Source: CAZGVV01 sp964529155
GTDB taxonomy: Bacteria; Pseudomonadota; Alphaproteobacteria; Rickettsiales; SXRF01
Direction of reading: 5' to 3'
Length of the DNA stretch: 64,000 bases
Assembly: GCA_964529155.1 (NCBI GenBank)
Contig: CAZGVV010000001.1
Location: 1 to 64,000, forward strand
Of this stretch, positions 27,042-36,886 are shown piece after piece. The position numbers and the translations under genes were made by a program. Under the pieces are notes generated by a model, which made no database searches, had not been told where the DNA came from, and was given only the letters and a program-made list of their open reading frames with translations. The stretch's first letter is position 1. The number at the start of each line of letters is the position of its first letter.

Positions 27042-28862
27042 TTACTCCACGGTTACCGACTTCGCCAAATTGCGCGGTTGGTCTACGTCTGTTCCCTTTA
27101 ATAGTGCCACGTGATAGGCCAGCATTTGAATAGGCAGCGCGTAGAGTAGAGGGGTAACGAACGGGTGGGCGTCTGGCATCGGGATGCACGCTACGGCTAG
27201 ATCCCCCATAGCGGCACAGCCTTTGGAATCGCTTATGGCAATGATGCGGCCACCGCGGGCGTGGGCTTCTTGTAAGTTGGACATGGTTTTGTCAAATAAT
27301 GCATCGGGCGGGGCAATGGCGATGATGGGCACCTGGTCATCAATGAGGGCAATAGGCCCGTGTTTCATTTCACCGGCGGCATAGGCTTCGGCGTGAATGT
27401 AGGATATTTCCTTAAGTTTCAACGCGCCTTCATGGGCCAGGGCATAAGAAGTGCCGCGCCCGAGATATAGCACGTCATGGGCGGTAGCTACCAGTTGTGC
27501 TGCTTTGGTGAGGGTTGGCTCCAGCGCCAGGGCATCTGCCAGGAGAGAAGGGGTGGCGATCAATGCGGCAGTAAGCATTTGCAGGTGCTCAGCGGACTGC
27601 GTGCCCCGTGCTTCCGCTAATACCAAGGTAAGTGCGGCAAGCACCGCAAGTTGCGTGGTAAATGCTTTGGTAGAGGCCACGCCAATTTCCGGACCAGCCA
27701 AAGTATGCAAACACAAAGACGCTTCGCGGGCAATCGAGCTTTCCGGGACATTGACCAAGGCAAGTGTAGGCGTGGTGGTTTTAGCGTAACGCAATGCTGC
27801 CAATGTGTCAGCGGTTTCGCCAGATTGTGAGATAACGATGGTTAATTCATCTTCCGCTAAAATAGGCGCGCGGTAACGAAATTCAGAAGCCACATCAGCG
27901 CCTGTTGGGATGCCCGCAATGGCTTCCAGCCAATAACGTGCAACGAGAGCGGCGTAGTATGACGTGCCACAGGCGACCAAATGGATGCGTTTAATCTTTT
28001 TGGGTGCTATGGGCAGCGCGGGCAAGTCAAAGCGGGCAATTGTGGCATTATAAAATGCTCCCAATGTTTGGCCTACCACGACAGGCTGCTCATGAATTTC
28101 TTTCTGCATGAAGTGCGCGTAATTGCCTTTGGCAGCTGCATGCCCGCCAAAGTTTATGGTACGTATGGGGCGTGTGCGAGGGGTGTCTATGATGCCGGTG
28201 ATCTCAGCGGTGGTGCGGGTAATACAGGCAATATCGCCATGTTCAAGATAGGCGATGCGCTGTGTGAGATGAGCAAGCGCCAGAGCATCGGAGCCGAGAT
28301 ACATGCCGTCTTCACCATAACCAATAGCGAGTGGTGCGCCATGTTGAACGCCAATCAATAATTCCGGATGATCACGAAATAATGCTACGAACGCAAGAGC
28401 GCCATGGAGCGCTGCCAGCGTATTGGCAATTGCTTGGCGTGGGGGGAGGCCCTCATCCAGAAAACGGGTAATCAATACGGCGATTACCTCGGAATCGGTT
28501 TGGCTGGAAAAACTATAGTTGCGTGCCATCAGATCAGCGCGCAGTTCGCGATAATTTTCTACAATACCATTATGGACTATGGCGACTTTATCGGTCGCAT
28601 GCGGATGGGCATTGGCAACGCTTGGGATGCCGTGGGTAGCCCAGCGGGTGTGCCCGATGCCAGTGATGCCGGGAAGCGGTTCTTTCTCAAGAAGTTGCTG
28701 GAGATGAATAAGCTTGCCTTGTGCACGCTTACGCTGGATTTTTCCGGCATGAATCGTGGCGATACCGGCGGAGTCGTAGCCCCGATATTCCAGACGCCTC
28801 AACCCCTCCAATAGCGCCGGAGCGGCCTCAGTTGTCCCTACAATTCCAATAATGCCACACAT
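27042..28862 (-). CDS. glmS: Glutamine--fructose-6-phosphate aminotransferase (isomerizing)
   Basis: Makes glucosamine-6-phosphate, the entry point to peptidoglycan and LPS amino sugars. The 606-residue product starts MCGIIGIVG, with Cys2 as glutaminase nucleophile; HTRWATHG, then two SIS domains (CGTSYYA, SQSGETADT, SVASTKAFT-like GVASTKAFTTQ) and the conserved end DQPRNLAKSVTVE. A longer frame to 28925 would block the catalytic N-terminus, so ATG 28862 is right. No glmS ribozyme-like sequence is seen upstream. Located downstream of the bactofilin gene but separated by a terminator. Confidence 0.98.
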   Translation of the reverse strand: MCGIIGIVGTTEAAPALLEGLRRLEYRGYDSAGIATIHAGKIQRKRAQGKLIHLQQLLEKEPLPGITGIGHTRWATHGIPSVANAHPHATDKVAIVHNGIVENYRELRADLMARNYSFSSQTDSEVIAVLITRFLDEGLPPRQAIANTLAALHGALAFVALFRDHPELLIGVQHGAPLAIGYGEDGMYLGSDALALAHLTQRIAYLEHGDIACITRTTAEITGIIDTPRTRPIRTINFGGHAAAKGNYAHFMQKEIHEQPVVVGQTLGAFYNATIARFDLPALPIAPKKIKRIHLVACGTSYYAALVARYWLEAIAGIPTGADVASEFRYRAPILAEDELTIVISQSGETADTLAALRYAKTTTPTLALVNVPESSIAREASLCLHTLAGPEIGVASTKAFTTQLAVLAALTLVLAEARGTQSAEHLQMLTAALIATPSLLADALALEPTLTKAAQLVATAHDVLYLGRGTSYALAHEGALKLKEISYIHAEAYAAGEMKHGPIALIDDQVPIIAIAPPDALFDKTMSNLQEAHARGGRIIAISDSKGCAAMGDLAVACIPMPDAHPFVTPLLYALPIQMLAYHVALLKGTDVDQPRNLAKSVTVE

Positions 28863-28950
28863 GCTTATGCTATGTAGCGGATTTCGCAGGGAAGCAAAGT
28901 AACAAATGGTGTCAGAAGGTGACAAATGAGGAGGAGGTTATAGCATAAAC

Positions 28951-28978
28951 AAAAAAGAGAGCCCGGAGGCTCTCTTTT
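28951..28978 (-). terminator. Rho-independent terminator after the bactofilin gene
   Basis: AAAAGAGAGCC (28953-28963) and GGCTCTCTTTT (28968-28978) form an 11-bp stem with a 4-base loop, flanked by A/T runs on both sides. On the minus strand it follows the bactofilin stop by 28 bases and separates it from glmS. The A/T symmetry could make it bidirectional. Confidence 0.9.
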
Positions 28979-29006
28979 CGTGTTCCCGTATAAGTCAAAA
29001 GCCTTA

Positions 29007-29759
29007 TTAAGCAGCGGCTGTGACTTTGTCTTCTTTTGGAGCGGCAGCTTTTTCGCCGGTTTTGCGGGCTTGTGGAGCTGCGCCGATAATTTTGATATCA
29101 CCGGTTAGTTCGCCGCCACGTTCGATTTCAATTTCGCCGTAGGTGATTTTGCCACGGACACGACCGGAAGCGTAAATGACCAGGCGGCCTTTTACGACCA
29201 GTTCGCCTTCAAACAAGCCACTGATTTCGGCGTTTTCCACTTGAGCCACACCTTTGAAGGAGCCGGACTCAGCGAGTTCAACCGTGCCAACATCATTAAG
29301 CACTGCATCCACTTTGCCTTCAATCACTAAACGGTCGCAGGTGGCGATTTCACCTTTGAGCAGGATGTCTGAACCAACGGTTAATACACGGCGAGAATCT
29401 TTATTGCGTTCAGCAGGAGCGCTGGTGGTAATGCCGCTATTGGAAGAAGAGCTGAATGCGTTCGACTTTGATTCTGGCATGCGTGCACGTGGAGCATCAC
29501 CGGCTGGTTGTGAGCGGAAAGGGTTTAAAGCGGTTGGCAGAGGCCCTTGTGGGCGGGAAATCGGCTCATTAACCGGGCGTGAAGCCTGTGATACCTGATA
29601 ACCGGCCAAAGATGCGGCATTGGACATGGAGGCGGGGGCGGAAATTCCCATGGAGTTCGTAGCGGAATCGTCCTGTGCGCCGGAGTTATTGCTCAAGAGC
29701 GAGCTTTGGCCGGTGCTATTTTCATCGTTCATTTCATCCTCTTTGCGATTGCGGAACAT
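29007..29759 (-). CDS. Bactofilin (polymer-forming cytoskeletal protein)
   Basis: Bactofilins self-assemble into filaments that position cell-wall enzymes and other proteins. Residues about 130-225 form the beta-helical DUF583 domain: VGSDILLKGEIATCDRLVIEGKVDA, GSFKGVAQVENAEISGLFEG, GRLVIYASGRVRGKITYGEIEIERGGELTGDI. The N-terminal 125 residues are Ser/Pro/Asn-rich and disordered. The start at 29759 (MFRNRKEDE) is backed by AGGAG 6 bases before it; the longer frame to 29858 is not. Divergent from the virB3 operon, with a terminator downstream. Confidence 0.93.
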   Translation of the reverse strand: MFRNRKEDEMNDENSTGQSSLLSNNSGAQDDSATNSMGISAPASMSNAASLAGYQVSQASRPVNEPISRPQGPLPTALNPFRSQPAGDAPRARMPESKSNAFSSSSNSGITTSAPAERNKDSRRVLTVGSDILLKGEIATCDRLVIEGKVDAVLNDVGTVELAESGSFKGVAQVENAEISGLFEGELVVKGRLVIYASGRVRGKITYGEIEIERGGELTGDIKIIGAAPQARKTGEKAAAPKEDKVTAAA

Positions 29760-29985
29760 ACGGGAACTCCTAAAGAAAGTTGGGTTGTTGTGAGAAGCCA
29801 TGGTGATTGCTGAAAACATTACAACACCCCAATTGCGATTGCCACACAAAAAATACACTCAAGAATAGTTTTTTTGCCAAGTGTGGTTTCGCCACAAAAC
29901 TGCAATAATTTTCTGTTATGCTGACACCACGATGTGCACAGATGTGTTCACGTCTTATTAACCATATTCCCGCTAGAAAGAACCT

Positions 29986-30285
29986 ATGGCTGGACGTTTG
30001 CAATCGGATCCCTTATTTCAAGGACTTACCCGCCCCGCGATGTTTTGGGGGGTGGACTATCGGTTTTTCGTCGCGAACGCATTCATATCGATGCTTGTCT
30101 TTATCAATACGCAAAAAGGTATGCTGGTGGCATTTATTGCGGTGTCTCTTTATATATTGGCATTTATCATATGTGCCAAGGAGCCGCGCATCATGGATAT
30201 GGTGATTGTAAAACAGAAAAAAGGATTTCGCTGCATGAATAAGCGCACCATACATGGTGGCGCAAATTCCTATGATTTGTTTTAG
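29986..30285 (+). CDS. virB3: Type IV secretion system protein VirB3
   Basis: A 99-residue inner-membrane subunit of the T4SS core complex. DPLFQGLTRPAMFWGVDYRFF is the VirB3 signature, then one or two helices (FVANAFISMLVFI, LVAFIAVSLYILAFIICA) and a short cytoplasmic tail. First gene of a virB3-virB4-virB6-virB6-virB6 operon; 9 bases separate it from virB4. Confidence 0.93.
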   Translation: MAGRLQSDPLFQGLTRPAMFWGVDYRFFVANAFISMLVFINTQKGMLVAFIAVSLYILAFIICAKEPRIMDMVIVKQKKGFRCMNKRTIHGGANSYDLF

Positions 30286-30294
30286 GGGGTAGCC

Positions 30295-32733
30295 ATGGCA
30301 TTTGGCATAGGCCGCCGGAAAACAGCGAAAGCGGATTATAATAAGCGCGAACTCAGCGAGTCTGAGTTTTTGCCGTATCTCTACCATTGGGACCGCGAGA
30401 CACTGATCACCAAGAAAAAAGAGTTCATGCAGATCATCAAGGTGGACGGTTTTTCGTTTGAGACCGCGGATGATGAAGATGTCGACATGAAAAAAATGGT
30501 GCGTAACTCCCTGCTTAAAAGCATGGGGGATGGGCATTATGCACTATGGTTTCACACGGTCCGCCGCCGCCAGAGCGCATATCCGGGCGGAAAGCAGCCG
30601 CCGGGTTTCTCGTCTTATATGGACCAGCAATGGCGAAAGAAGCATGACCACAAGGAGTCATTCGTCAATGAACACTATATAACGGTAGTGCGTAAACCAG
30701 ACACCAAAGGTGTGGTGGCGATTCACCATTATTTACAAAAATTATACGAAGCAAGTAGCAAGGAGCAAAAGCTGCAGGGGGTGCGCGACGCGCAAAAAGA
30801 ACTGGCCGATATGGTAGGGCGTATAACGGCGACACTTAAGGATTATGGTGCGCGCGTGCTTACCGTCGTTGAACGTGACGGATTGAATTATTCAGAGCCG
30901 ATGGAATTTCTCGGCCGCCTTGTCAATTGCGGCTATGCCCAGCCGATGTTGATGACGGATATGGATATTGCCCATTATCTGCCAGCATACCGCTTGTATT
31001 TTGGCGACCGGGCCATTGAAGTAAATGGTAATCGGAAGAAGCGTTATGCAGGCATGGTGAGTATTCGGGAATATGCCCCGGCTACGGCAGCCGGGCTGCT
31101 CGATAGCTTTTTGCAATTGCCGTTTGAGTTTATTATTTCGCAGAGTTTTGTGTTCCATAACCGGCAGTCCAAGATCAATTCCATGCAATTGCGTCAACGT
31201 CGCATGATTGCATCGGAAGATAAGGCAATCTCGCAAGTGGCAGAAATTTCGGATGCGCTCGATATGGCGATGTCCGGGCACGTGGCCTTCGGTCAGCATC
31301 AGTTTTCGGTGCTTTGCTACGATGACACCGTGGAGCAGATGGAAAAAAATGTTTCCATGGTGATTGCCGAGCTGGTCAATCTCGGAATCAATCCGGTTCG
31401 CGAAAAATATTTTATTGAACAGCTTTACTGGGCGCAATTGCCGGGGAATTTTGAATTTATTATGCGTGGTGCGGATATAAATTCCATGAACGTATCCGGC
31501 TTTGCTTCGTTGCATAATTACCCAATTGGCCGCATGCACGGTAACCATTGGGGGGATGCGGTGACGGTGTTTGATACCAGTTCCGGTACACCGTATTTTT
31601 TCAATTTTCATCAGCGTGATGTAGGGCACACTACCATTATCGGCCCAACGGGTGCGGGTAAAACGGTGTTGATGAATTTCCTGTGCGCGCAGGCGCAGAA
31701 ATTTAATTGTCGCATGTTCTTCTTCGACAAAGATCGGGGCGCGGAAATTTTTATCCGTGCACTGCAAGGTAAATATACCGTAATTGAACCGGGGCAAAAA
31801 TGCGGATTTAATCCCCTGCAATTACCAGATACGCCAGAAAATCGCGGATTCCTGGGTGATTGGTTGCGTACATTGGTAACAACACATGACGAGCAGTTTA
31901 CCGCAGAAGATATGGAGCGATTGGCTGAGGCCGTCGCGGGTAATTATAAGCTCGCGAAAAAAGACCGTATCTTGCGTAACGTTGCGCCGTTTCTTGGGAT
32001 CGAAGGACCGGGTACGCTGGCTTCACGACTTAAAATGTGGCATTCGGGCGGGCAATATGCCGGACTGTTTGACAATGATATAGACATCGTTGATTTCTCC
32101 CAAGGGACGTCGTTTGGTTTTGAAATGGGGGAAGTGCTGCAAGAGCGGGCGAGCCTGGAGCCAACGCTTTTGTATCTTTTCCACCGCATATCGCTTTCAC
32201 TGGATGGTACGCCGACCATTATCGTGCTCGACGAAGCGTGGGCGCTGATTGATAACAAAACATTCTCAGGACGTATTCGTGACTGGCTGAAGACCTTGCG
32301 TAAGCTGAACGGCATGGTCGTGTTCGCAACACAAAGCGTGGAAGATGCAACGCAAAGTTCGATTAGTGAAACGCTGGTCCAACAAACCGCTACGCAAATT
32401 TTCTTGCCCAATCCCAAAGCAACCGATGATTACCGCCGTGCGTTTATGGTGACTGAGCGCGAATTTAATCTCCTGAAAACGACTGATCCGGGAAGCCGCT
32501 TTTTCTTGGTGAAGCAAGGAAAAGACGTTGTTGTTGCCCGGCTTGATCTGGCCGGTATGGATGAGGTGGTGAACGTATTGTCAGGCAGGGCAGAAACCGT
32601 TGGCCTGCTTGATGAAATACGCAAAAAAACCGGTGATGACCCGGAGGCGTGGATGCCGTTGTTCCAACAAGCGCTAAAGCGCGACAAGGACAAACAGGCT
32701 GCCGCGAGTGCGAAGGCTTATGGCAAGCGGTAA
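30295..32733 (+). CDS. virB4: Type IV secretion ATPase VirB4
   Basis: The largest T4SS ATPase, energising pilus assembly and substrate transport at the inner membrane. The 812-residue length is standard. Walker A GPTGAGKTVLMN is at residues 450-461, Walker B IIVLDEAWAL near 642-651 (Asp646, Glu647), and downstream motifs MVFATQSVEDATQS and QIFLPNP follow the CagE/TrbE/VirB N-domain. AGGGGG lies just ahead of the ATG. It overlaps the following virB6 by 14 bases. All catalytic residues are present, so the system is likely active. Confidence 0.97.
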   Translation: MAFGIGRRKTAKADYNKRELSESEFLPYLYHWDRETLITKKKEFMQIIKVDGFSFETADDEDVDMKKMVRNSLLKSMGDGHYALWFHTVRRRQSAYPGGKQPPGFSSYMDQQWRKKHDHKESFVNEHYITVVRKPDTKGVVAIHHYLQKLYEASSKEQKLQGVRDAQKELADMVGRITATLKDYGARVLTVVERDGLNYSEPMEFLGRLVNCGYAQPMLMTDMDIAHYLPAYRLYFGDRAIEVNGNRKKRYAGMVSIREYAPATAAGLLDSFLQLPFEFIISQSFVFHNRQSKINSMQLRQRRMIASEDKAISQVAEISDALDMAMSGHVAFGQHQFSVLCYDDTVEQMEKNVSMVIAELVNLGINPVREKYFIEQLYWAQLPGNFEFIMRGADINSMNVSGFASLHNYPIGRMHGNHWGDAVTVFDTSSGTPYFFNFHQRDVGHTTIIGPTGAGKTVLMNFLCAQAQKFNCRMFFFDKDRGAEIFIRALQGKYTVIEPGQKCGFNPLQLPDTPENRGFLGDWLRTLVTTHDEQFTAEDMERLAEAVAGNYKLAKKDRILRNVAPFLGIEGPGTLASRLKMWHSGGQYAGLFDNDIDIVDFSQGTSFGFEMGEVLQERASLEPTLLYLFHRISLSLDGTPTIIVLDEAWALIDNKTFSGRIRDWLKTLRKLNGMVVFATQSVEDATQSSISETLVQQTATQIFLPNPKATDDYRRAFMVTEREFNLLKTTDPGSRFFLVKQGKDVVVARLDLAGMDEVVNVLSGRAETVGLLDEIRKKTGDDPEAWMPLFQQALKRDKDKQAAASAKAYGKR

Positions 32734-34216
32734 TGAACTGAGGTTTTTTCGTTTTTTCGGCTCTATGGGAATGGCACTTCTGTGTTTACTTCCCGTTGCC
32801 GCGTTAGCGGAAATTTGCCCCGCCAGCACGTTTGACCCGGACTATGCCCCTGGCGGACTTGTGGTGCGTATTGTGCATTGTGTGCAATGGACGCTACTTG
32901 GCAATCCCTCCGTTGGCCTGCCCGGGGTGGTGAATAGTTTTCTGATCCCGTTTTCACGTGCTTTGGCTAACACAGTGGCCGCAACTTGTACGCTTGCGGT
33001 TATGTTGTTTGGCCTCAAAATGATCATAGGTGGCCACCAACGCTTGAGCGGAGATGGCGTGGTTCTGGCGATCAAAATCGCGGTGGTAATGCTGTTTAGC
33101 TATAATTTCGGCAATATGTTTCCTGCGCTCCTAGCGATAATGGGAGACATGATGAATGCGGTGAGCGTGTATATTCCCTGGTCGTCGTCGTGTTCGGGTG
33201 ATGTATGGCAAAATATGGACTGCGCGTTGGACCGTCTCTTGGGCGGAATTTTGCCGGGAAGCACGTTGACGGGCGGCGTGCTTGGGATTCTGGCCAGCTT
33301 TATCTTCGCGGTATCCGTTCAAATGCCGTGGGTTGGCGCGGCGGTGGGATTGCCGCTAGCCATGATGGGCGGGTGGATGGTGTTGTTCCTTATTCAGGCG
33401 ATGTTCAAAGCGGTGTATACCTATTTAAATGCGATCATTGGTCTTACCTTCATGGCGATTATTTCACCGATTATGGTGCCATGCCTGCTTTTTCCCGCCA
33501 CGCGTTTGCAATTTGATAAATGGCTACGTTTATTATTCGGGCTGATGCTTCAGCCGATCTTTTTGGTGGCCTATGTTTCTATGTTGCTGATTGCATTTGA
33601 GGCAGTGGTATTCAGTGGGCCACAATCGTTATTTACTGCGATTGCGGGTAATTATTCTACCGCTCCCAATTTCAGATTAGGAAATTACGTGGCGGCGACC
33701 GGGGCATATGGGGAAGTAAAACGCCTGCCGCTTAATATGATCCTCAACCCCGGTGAGCAGCAACGCATGTTGGGCCAAAGCTCCCAGACGGATACCGGGG
33801 CGTTTGGTAATCAGGCGATGCAGCGCGTGGATGCGGCCACATTGCAGCAACAAAATCAGGCTCTGGCTAATAATAACAACGCAGCGGAATTCTATATTCC
33901 GGTTAATACTATTAATATGGATGTTCTGGCGTCATTTCGAAACATGGACACCATGACCTATGTAATCAATATTGTATTGGCGTTGCTGCAGGCAGCGGTG
34001 ATGGCGTATATATTTTATACGATGCAGGGTATGGTGCCGTATTTAGCGACTACACTGTCTGGTGGTGTAGCGGGTGGTCTTGCATCTCTGCCGAATTTGA
34101 GCCAGGGCTATGACAATATGTTCAGTGGTTTCAAAAAACGAGTTCCGTGGGGAACAGATCCCGATGTTCAGCAAGCAGCACGTGCCAATGTGCCGGGTGT
34201 AGGAGATCGCGGATGA
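32720..34216 (+). CDS. virB6: VirB6/TrbL-family protein, paralogue 1
   Basis: Polytopic inner-membrane subunit of the T4SS. The 498-residue product opens with a signal-like helix (MALLCLLPVAALA) and then CVQWTLLGNPSVGLPGVVNSFL, six or so helices and the VirB6 core LDKW-like segment LQFDKWLRLLFGLMLQPIFLVAYVSM. A Gln/Asn-rich hydrophilic insert (about residues 345-400) is unique to this copy. Start chosen at ATG 32720; GAAGG precedes it closely, and a later Met is possible. The stop overlaps the second paralogue's start. Confidence 0.9.
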   Translation: MASGNELRFFRFFGSMGMALLCLLPVAALAEICPASTFDPDYAPGGLVVRIVHCVQWTLLGNPSVGLPGVVNSFLIPFSRALANTVAATCTLAVMLFGLKMIIGGHQRLSGDGVVLAIKIAVVMLFSYNFGNMFPALLAIMGDMMNAVSVYIPWSSSCSGDVWQNMDCALDRLLGGILPGSTLTGGVLGILASFIFAVSVQMPWVGAAVGLPLAMMGGWMVLFLIQAMFKAVYTYLNAIIGLTFMAIISPIMVPCLLFPATRLQFDKWLRLLFGLMLQPIFLVAYVSMLLIAFEAVVFSGPQSLFTAIAGNYSTAPNFRLGNYVAATGAYGEVKRLPLNMILNPGEQQRMLGQSSQTDTGAFGNQAMQRVDAATLQQQNQALANNNNAAEFYIPVNTINMDVLASFRNMDTMTYVINIVLALLQAAVMAYIFYTMQGMVPYLATTLSGGVAGGLASLPNLSQGYDNMFSGFKKRVPWGTDPDVQQAARANVPGVGDRG

Positions 34217-35436
34217 TGCCGTTTCAGCACATTATTATTATATGCTTGGTGATGGCATTTGGGTTCATGCCCGTCAGTGCGCATGCAGATTGGCTTACGA
34301 ATTGTACCGGAAACCCTCAAATCAGCGGCATGGTGGTGACAGGTATTGTGACTTGTGTAGATAATACGATTTATAATGCGACAGCAAGTTTCTTGAGCAA
34401 ATTTTCATTAATGCTGCGGCCTTTTGCTATTGCGCTGGCGATTCTTGCAGTCATGATATTTGGTATGCGTATGGTGCTGGGCGAACGGCATATTGGGAAT
34501 CGCGCCTTTGGAACCATCATCCGTATTGCTTTGGTGCTCACGTATTCTATGAATTTGGGTGGTCTTGCCGCTGTACCTTTTACTATTGTAACTGCGATGG
34601 TAAATGTGGTGGCGGGTGGCCCGCCCTGGATGCAGATGGATGCGTCTATTAATGCATTGTTTGGCTTTGGCCCCAATCTCTCGCTATATAATGGTATGCT
34701 TGGCATCTTAGGGGCATCCCTTTTTTCTTCCAGTACCGGCATTTTCTTTTTCTTTATTTCCTTCGCAGTTATTTTAAGCCTGATGTATTTGATGCTTCGC
34801 GCGATTTATACCTATCTATTGGCGGTGCTGATGATTAGTTTTATGATCCTTATATCGCCTTTGGTGATTTTGTCGGCGATGTTCGCCACTACCGAGCGAT
34901 ATTTCAGGCAATGGGTAAACTTGCTATTTGCTGCTATTTTACAACCAGTCCTGCTTTTTGCATTCCTGAATATGTTTTTTGGCCTTGTGATTAATATGGT
35001 GGCTTCAATTTTTGCTGTGCTCGGAGGTAATGATTTTAGTCGGTTCTGGCATACGAACAGCCCTATGTTTAGTTGGGCGATGATAACGGACCCGAGTTTA
35101 ATGCAGGCTTACCAGCAACGTGGAATGCCGGAAGGCACACCCATTGAACAGGCATATATGAATCCCTTGTTGCATAGCACAACGGAAACTAATTTCTTTC
35201 AACCTACCATGTTTGACCTTGGGTTAAGTCCGCATGGTATGGCAACGTGGCAGGATTTGATTGGGCAATTTTTGGGGCTGGGTGTGGTATGTTTTATAAT
35301 GACTGCCCTGGTGGATATTATTCCTGAAATTGCTGATGGAATTGCGAGTGTATCAACCAATATCGGATTTGAACGTTTGCCGCTTGTGGGTGATATTGCC
35401 AAGGCGTTAAAAGGTGCGGGTGGAGGAGGCGGATAA
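34213..35436 (+). CDS. virB6: VirB6/TrbL-family protein, paralogue 2
   Basis: The 407-residue second copy has a signal peptide ending VSAHA, then CTGNPQISGMVVTGIVTCVDNTIY, helices and the core FATTERYFRQWVNLLFAAILQPVLLFAFLNMFF equivalent to copy 1. A Gly-rich C-terminus ends the protein. AGGAG at 34201-34205 lies 7 bases before ATG 34213 inside the preceding gene. Coupled to copy 3 by a one-base overlap. Confidence 0.9.
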   Translation: MMPFQHIIIICLVMAFGFMPVSAHADWLTNCTGNPQISGMVVTGIVTCVDNTIYNATASFLSKFSLMLRPFAIALAILAVMIFGMRMVLGERHIGNRAFGTIIRIALVLTYSMNLGGLAAVPFTIVTAMVNVVAGGPPWMQMDASINALFGFGPNLSLYNGMLGILGASLFSSSTGIFFFFISFAVILSLMYLMLRAIYTYLLAVLMISFMILISPLVILSAMFATTERYFRQWVNLLFAAILQPVLLFAFLNMFFGLVINMVASIFAVLGGNDFSRFWHTNSPMFSWAMITDPSLMQAYQQRGMPEGTPIEQAYMNPLLHSTTETNFFQPTMFDLGLSPHGMATWQDLIGQFLGLGVVCFIMTALVDIIPEIADGIASVSTNIGFERLPLVGDIAKALKGAGGGGG

Positions 35437-36854
35437 TGAATTATAAATGGGCAATACTTGGCATAGTATGCGTGGCAGTGTTGTTCCTGCTCACGCCGTC
35501 GTTTGCATTCGCCGATACGTCTACCGCATGTACGTATAATCCGGCTTACTATATCAATTTTCCTGCGCCAGGTAGCGGCATTATTAGTACGGTGGTTGCC
35601 AATATAGCTAATATTGTCAATAATTTGGCGGTAGGGATGTATAGTGGTATTTTGAGCAATGCCGACTTCCAGGGAACAGTTGCGGCAACCATTACGCTGT
35701 ATGTGATTATTTATGGCGTCATGTTTATGGGCGGCTTAACGCAGGCATCATTGCATGATGCTGTAATACGGTTGGCTAAAATTGCTGTAGTAGCAACGAT
35801 CGCATTTTCGCCTCTGTCCTGGTCGTTTTTTTATAATTATATGGGATCGGCATTTGATGCAGGGAAAAATGAGCTGATAGGATATGTGCTTTCCATCGCC
35901 AATAGCGGTGTAACCGGGTGGACTGTGGTTAGCCCCAATATTCCGCCGGATTCCGGCGGTAGCACCGTTGCTTTTGATCCGCAGGTATTGGCGAAATATC
36001 CGTTTACTGTGTTGGATGATGCGGTGACCGTGCTGACTTCATCTAAAATGGCAGTAACATTAGTCGCAACTGTCGCAACCGGACCGTATGGGTTGCCTAT
36101 TCTGTTATTGATTCTGGCAGCGCTTGGAACGTTTGTCGGCGCGCTGTTTCAAGCGATGTGGGTGTATTTGATGTCTGTGGTGGTGACGGCATTTCTGTTT
36201 GCCATTGCTCCTATTTTCTTTGTATTTCTTCTATTCCAGCGCACGCGAAGTCTGTTTGATGGGTGGATCAACCAGCTCATTAGCGCCACATTGCAGCCCC
36301 TGTTTTTGTTCGTATTCTTCTCATTTTTCTCGATGATGATGTTAGGTGGAATTGGCGAATTATTACAAACGCCGGTATGTTGGACCCCGCCTGGTGATAT
36401 TTGGCGCGGCACGCCATTTAATATTTATATTTGGCGTTTTATGGTGTGGATCAATGGTGAGTGGCGTATGCACCCGGGGGGATGGTCTATCATGGGACCG
36501 GATATTGATGCGCAAGGCAGCAACATTCCCGTATTTCCGATTGGCATTGCCGATGTGTTGATTCTCCTGCTGATCGCACAATTGGCGAAGCGTTTTAATA
36601 GCATGGCGCTTCATATCGCCCGGGAAATTGCCGGTGCGTCCTTGCAATTGGATGTTTCCATGCGCCTCAGCCATTGGTTCTCACCCAATAATATTACCAG
36701 TGCGTTTGGTAATGCGACGGCAAAGGCTGCTCCAAAAACGGGTGGAGCAGGCGGATTATTGGATCGCTTGCGGGGTGACAGAAACAGGCCTGGAGCAGGT
36801 GCACCTAATGCAGGTGGTCCTAATACTCCCGGCGGAAAGGCCCCTGACAGGTAG
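35436..36854 (+). CDS. virB6: VirB6/TrbL-family protein, paralogue 3
   Basis: The 472-residue third copy: signal peptide ending FAFA, then CTYNPAYYINFPAPGSGIIS, about seven helices with the core QRTRSLFDGWINQLISATLQPLFLFVFFSFFS. The last 50 residues are a Gly/Asn/Pro/Arg-rich disordered tail. Three divergent tandem VirB6 copies recall the Rickettsiales rvh system, where extra VirB6 proteins have large extracellular parts; here the copies stay compact. Operon ends here, facing the hydrolase gene. Confidence 0.9.
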   Translation: MNYKWAILGIVCVAVLFLLTPSFAFADTSTACTYNPAYYINFPAPGSGIISTVVANIANIVNNLAVGMYSGILSNADFQGTVAATITLYVIIYGVMFMGGLTQASLHDAVIRLAKIAVVATIAFSPLSWSFFYNYMGSAFDAGKNELIGYVLSIANSGVTGWTVVSPNIPPDSGGSTVAFDPQVLAKYPFTVLDDAVTVLTSSKMAVTLVATVATGPYGLPILLLILAALGTFVGALFQAMWVYLMSVVVTAFLFAIAPIFFVFLLFQRTRSLFDGWINQLISATLQPLFLFVFFSFFSMMMLGGIGELLQTPVCWTPPGDIWRGTPFNIYIWRFMVWINGEWRMHPGGWSIMGPDIDAQGSNIPVFPIGIADVLILLLIAQLAKRFNSMALHIAREIAGASLQLDVSMRLSHWFSPNNITSAFGNATAKAAPKTGGAGGLLDRLRGDRNRPGAGAPNAGGPNTPGGKAPDR

Positions 36855-36886
36855 GTTCCGCAGCCTTAAGCGTTAAGCAACTGGCC

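Noticed and set aside
28353..28862. glmS leader as ribozyme-type riboswitch
   Set aside because: That ribozyme is known from Gram-positive bacteria and no matching core is visible before the ATG.
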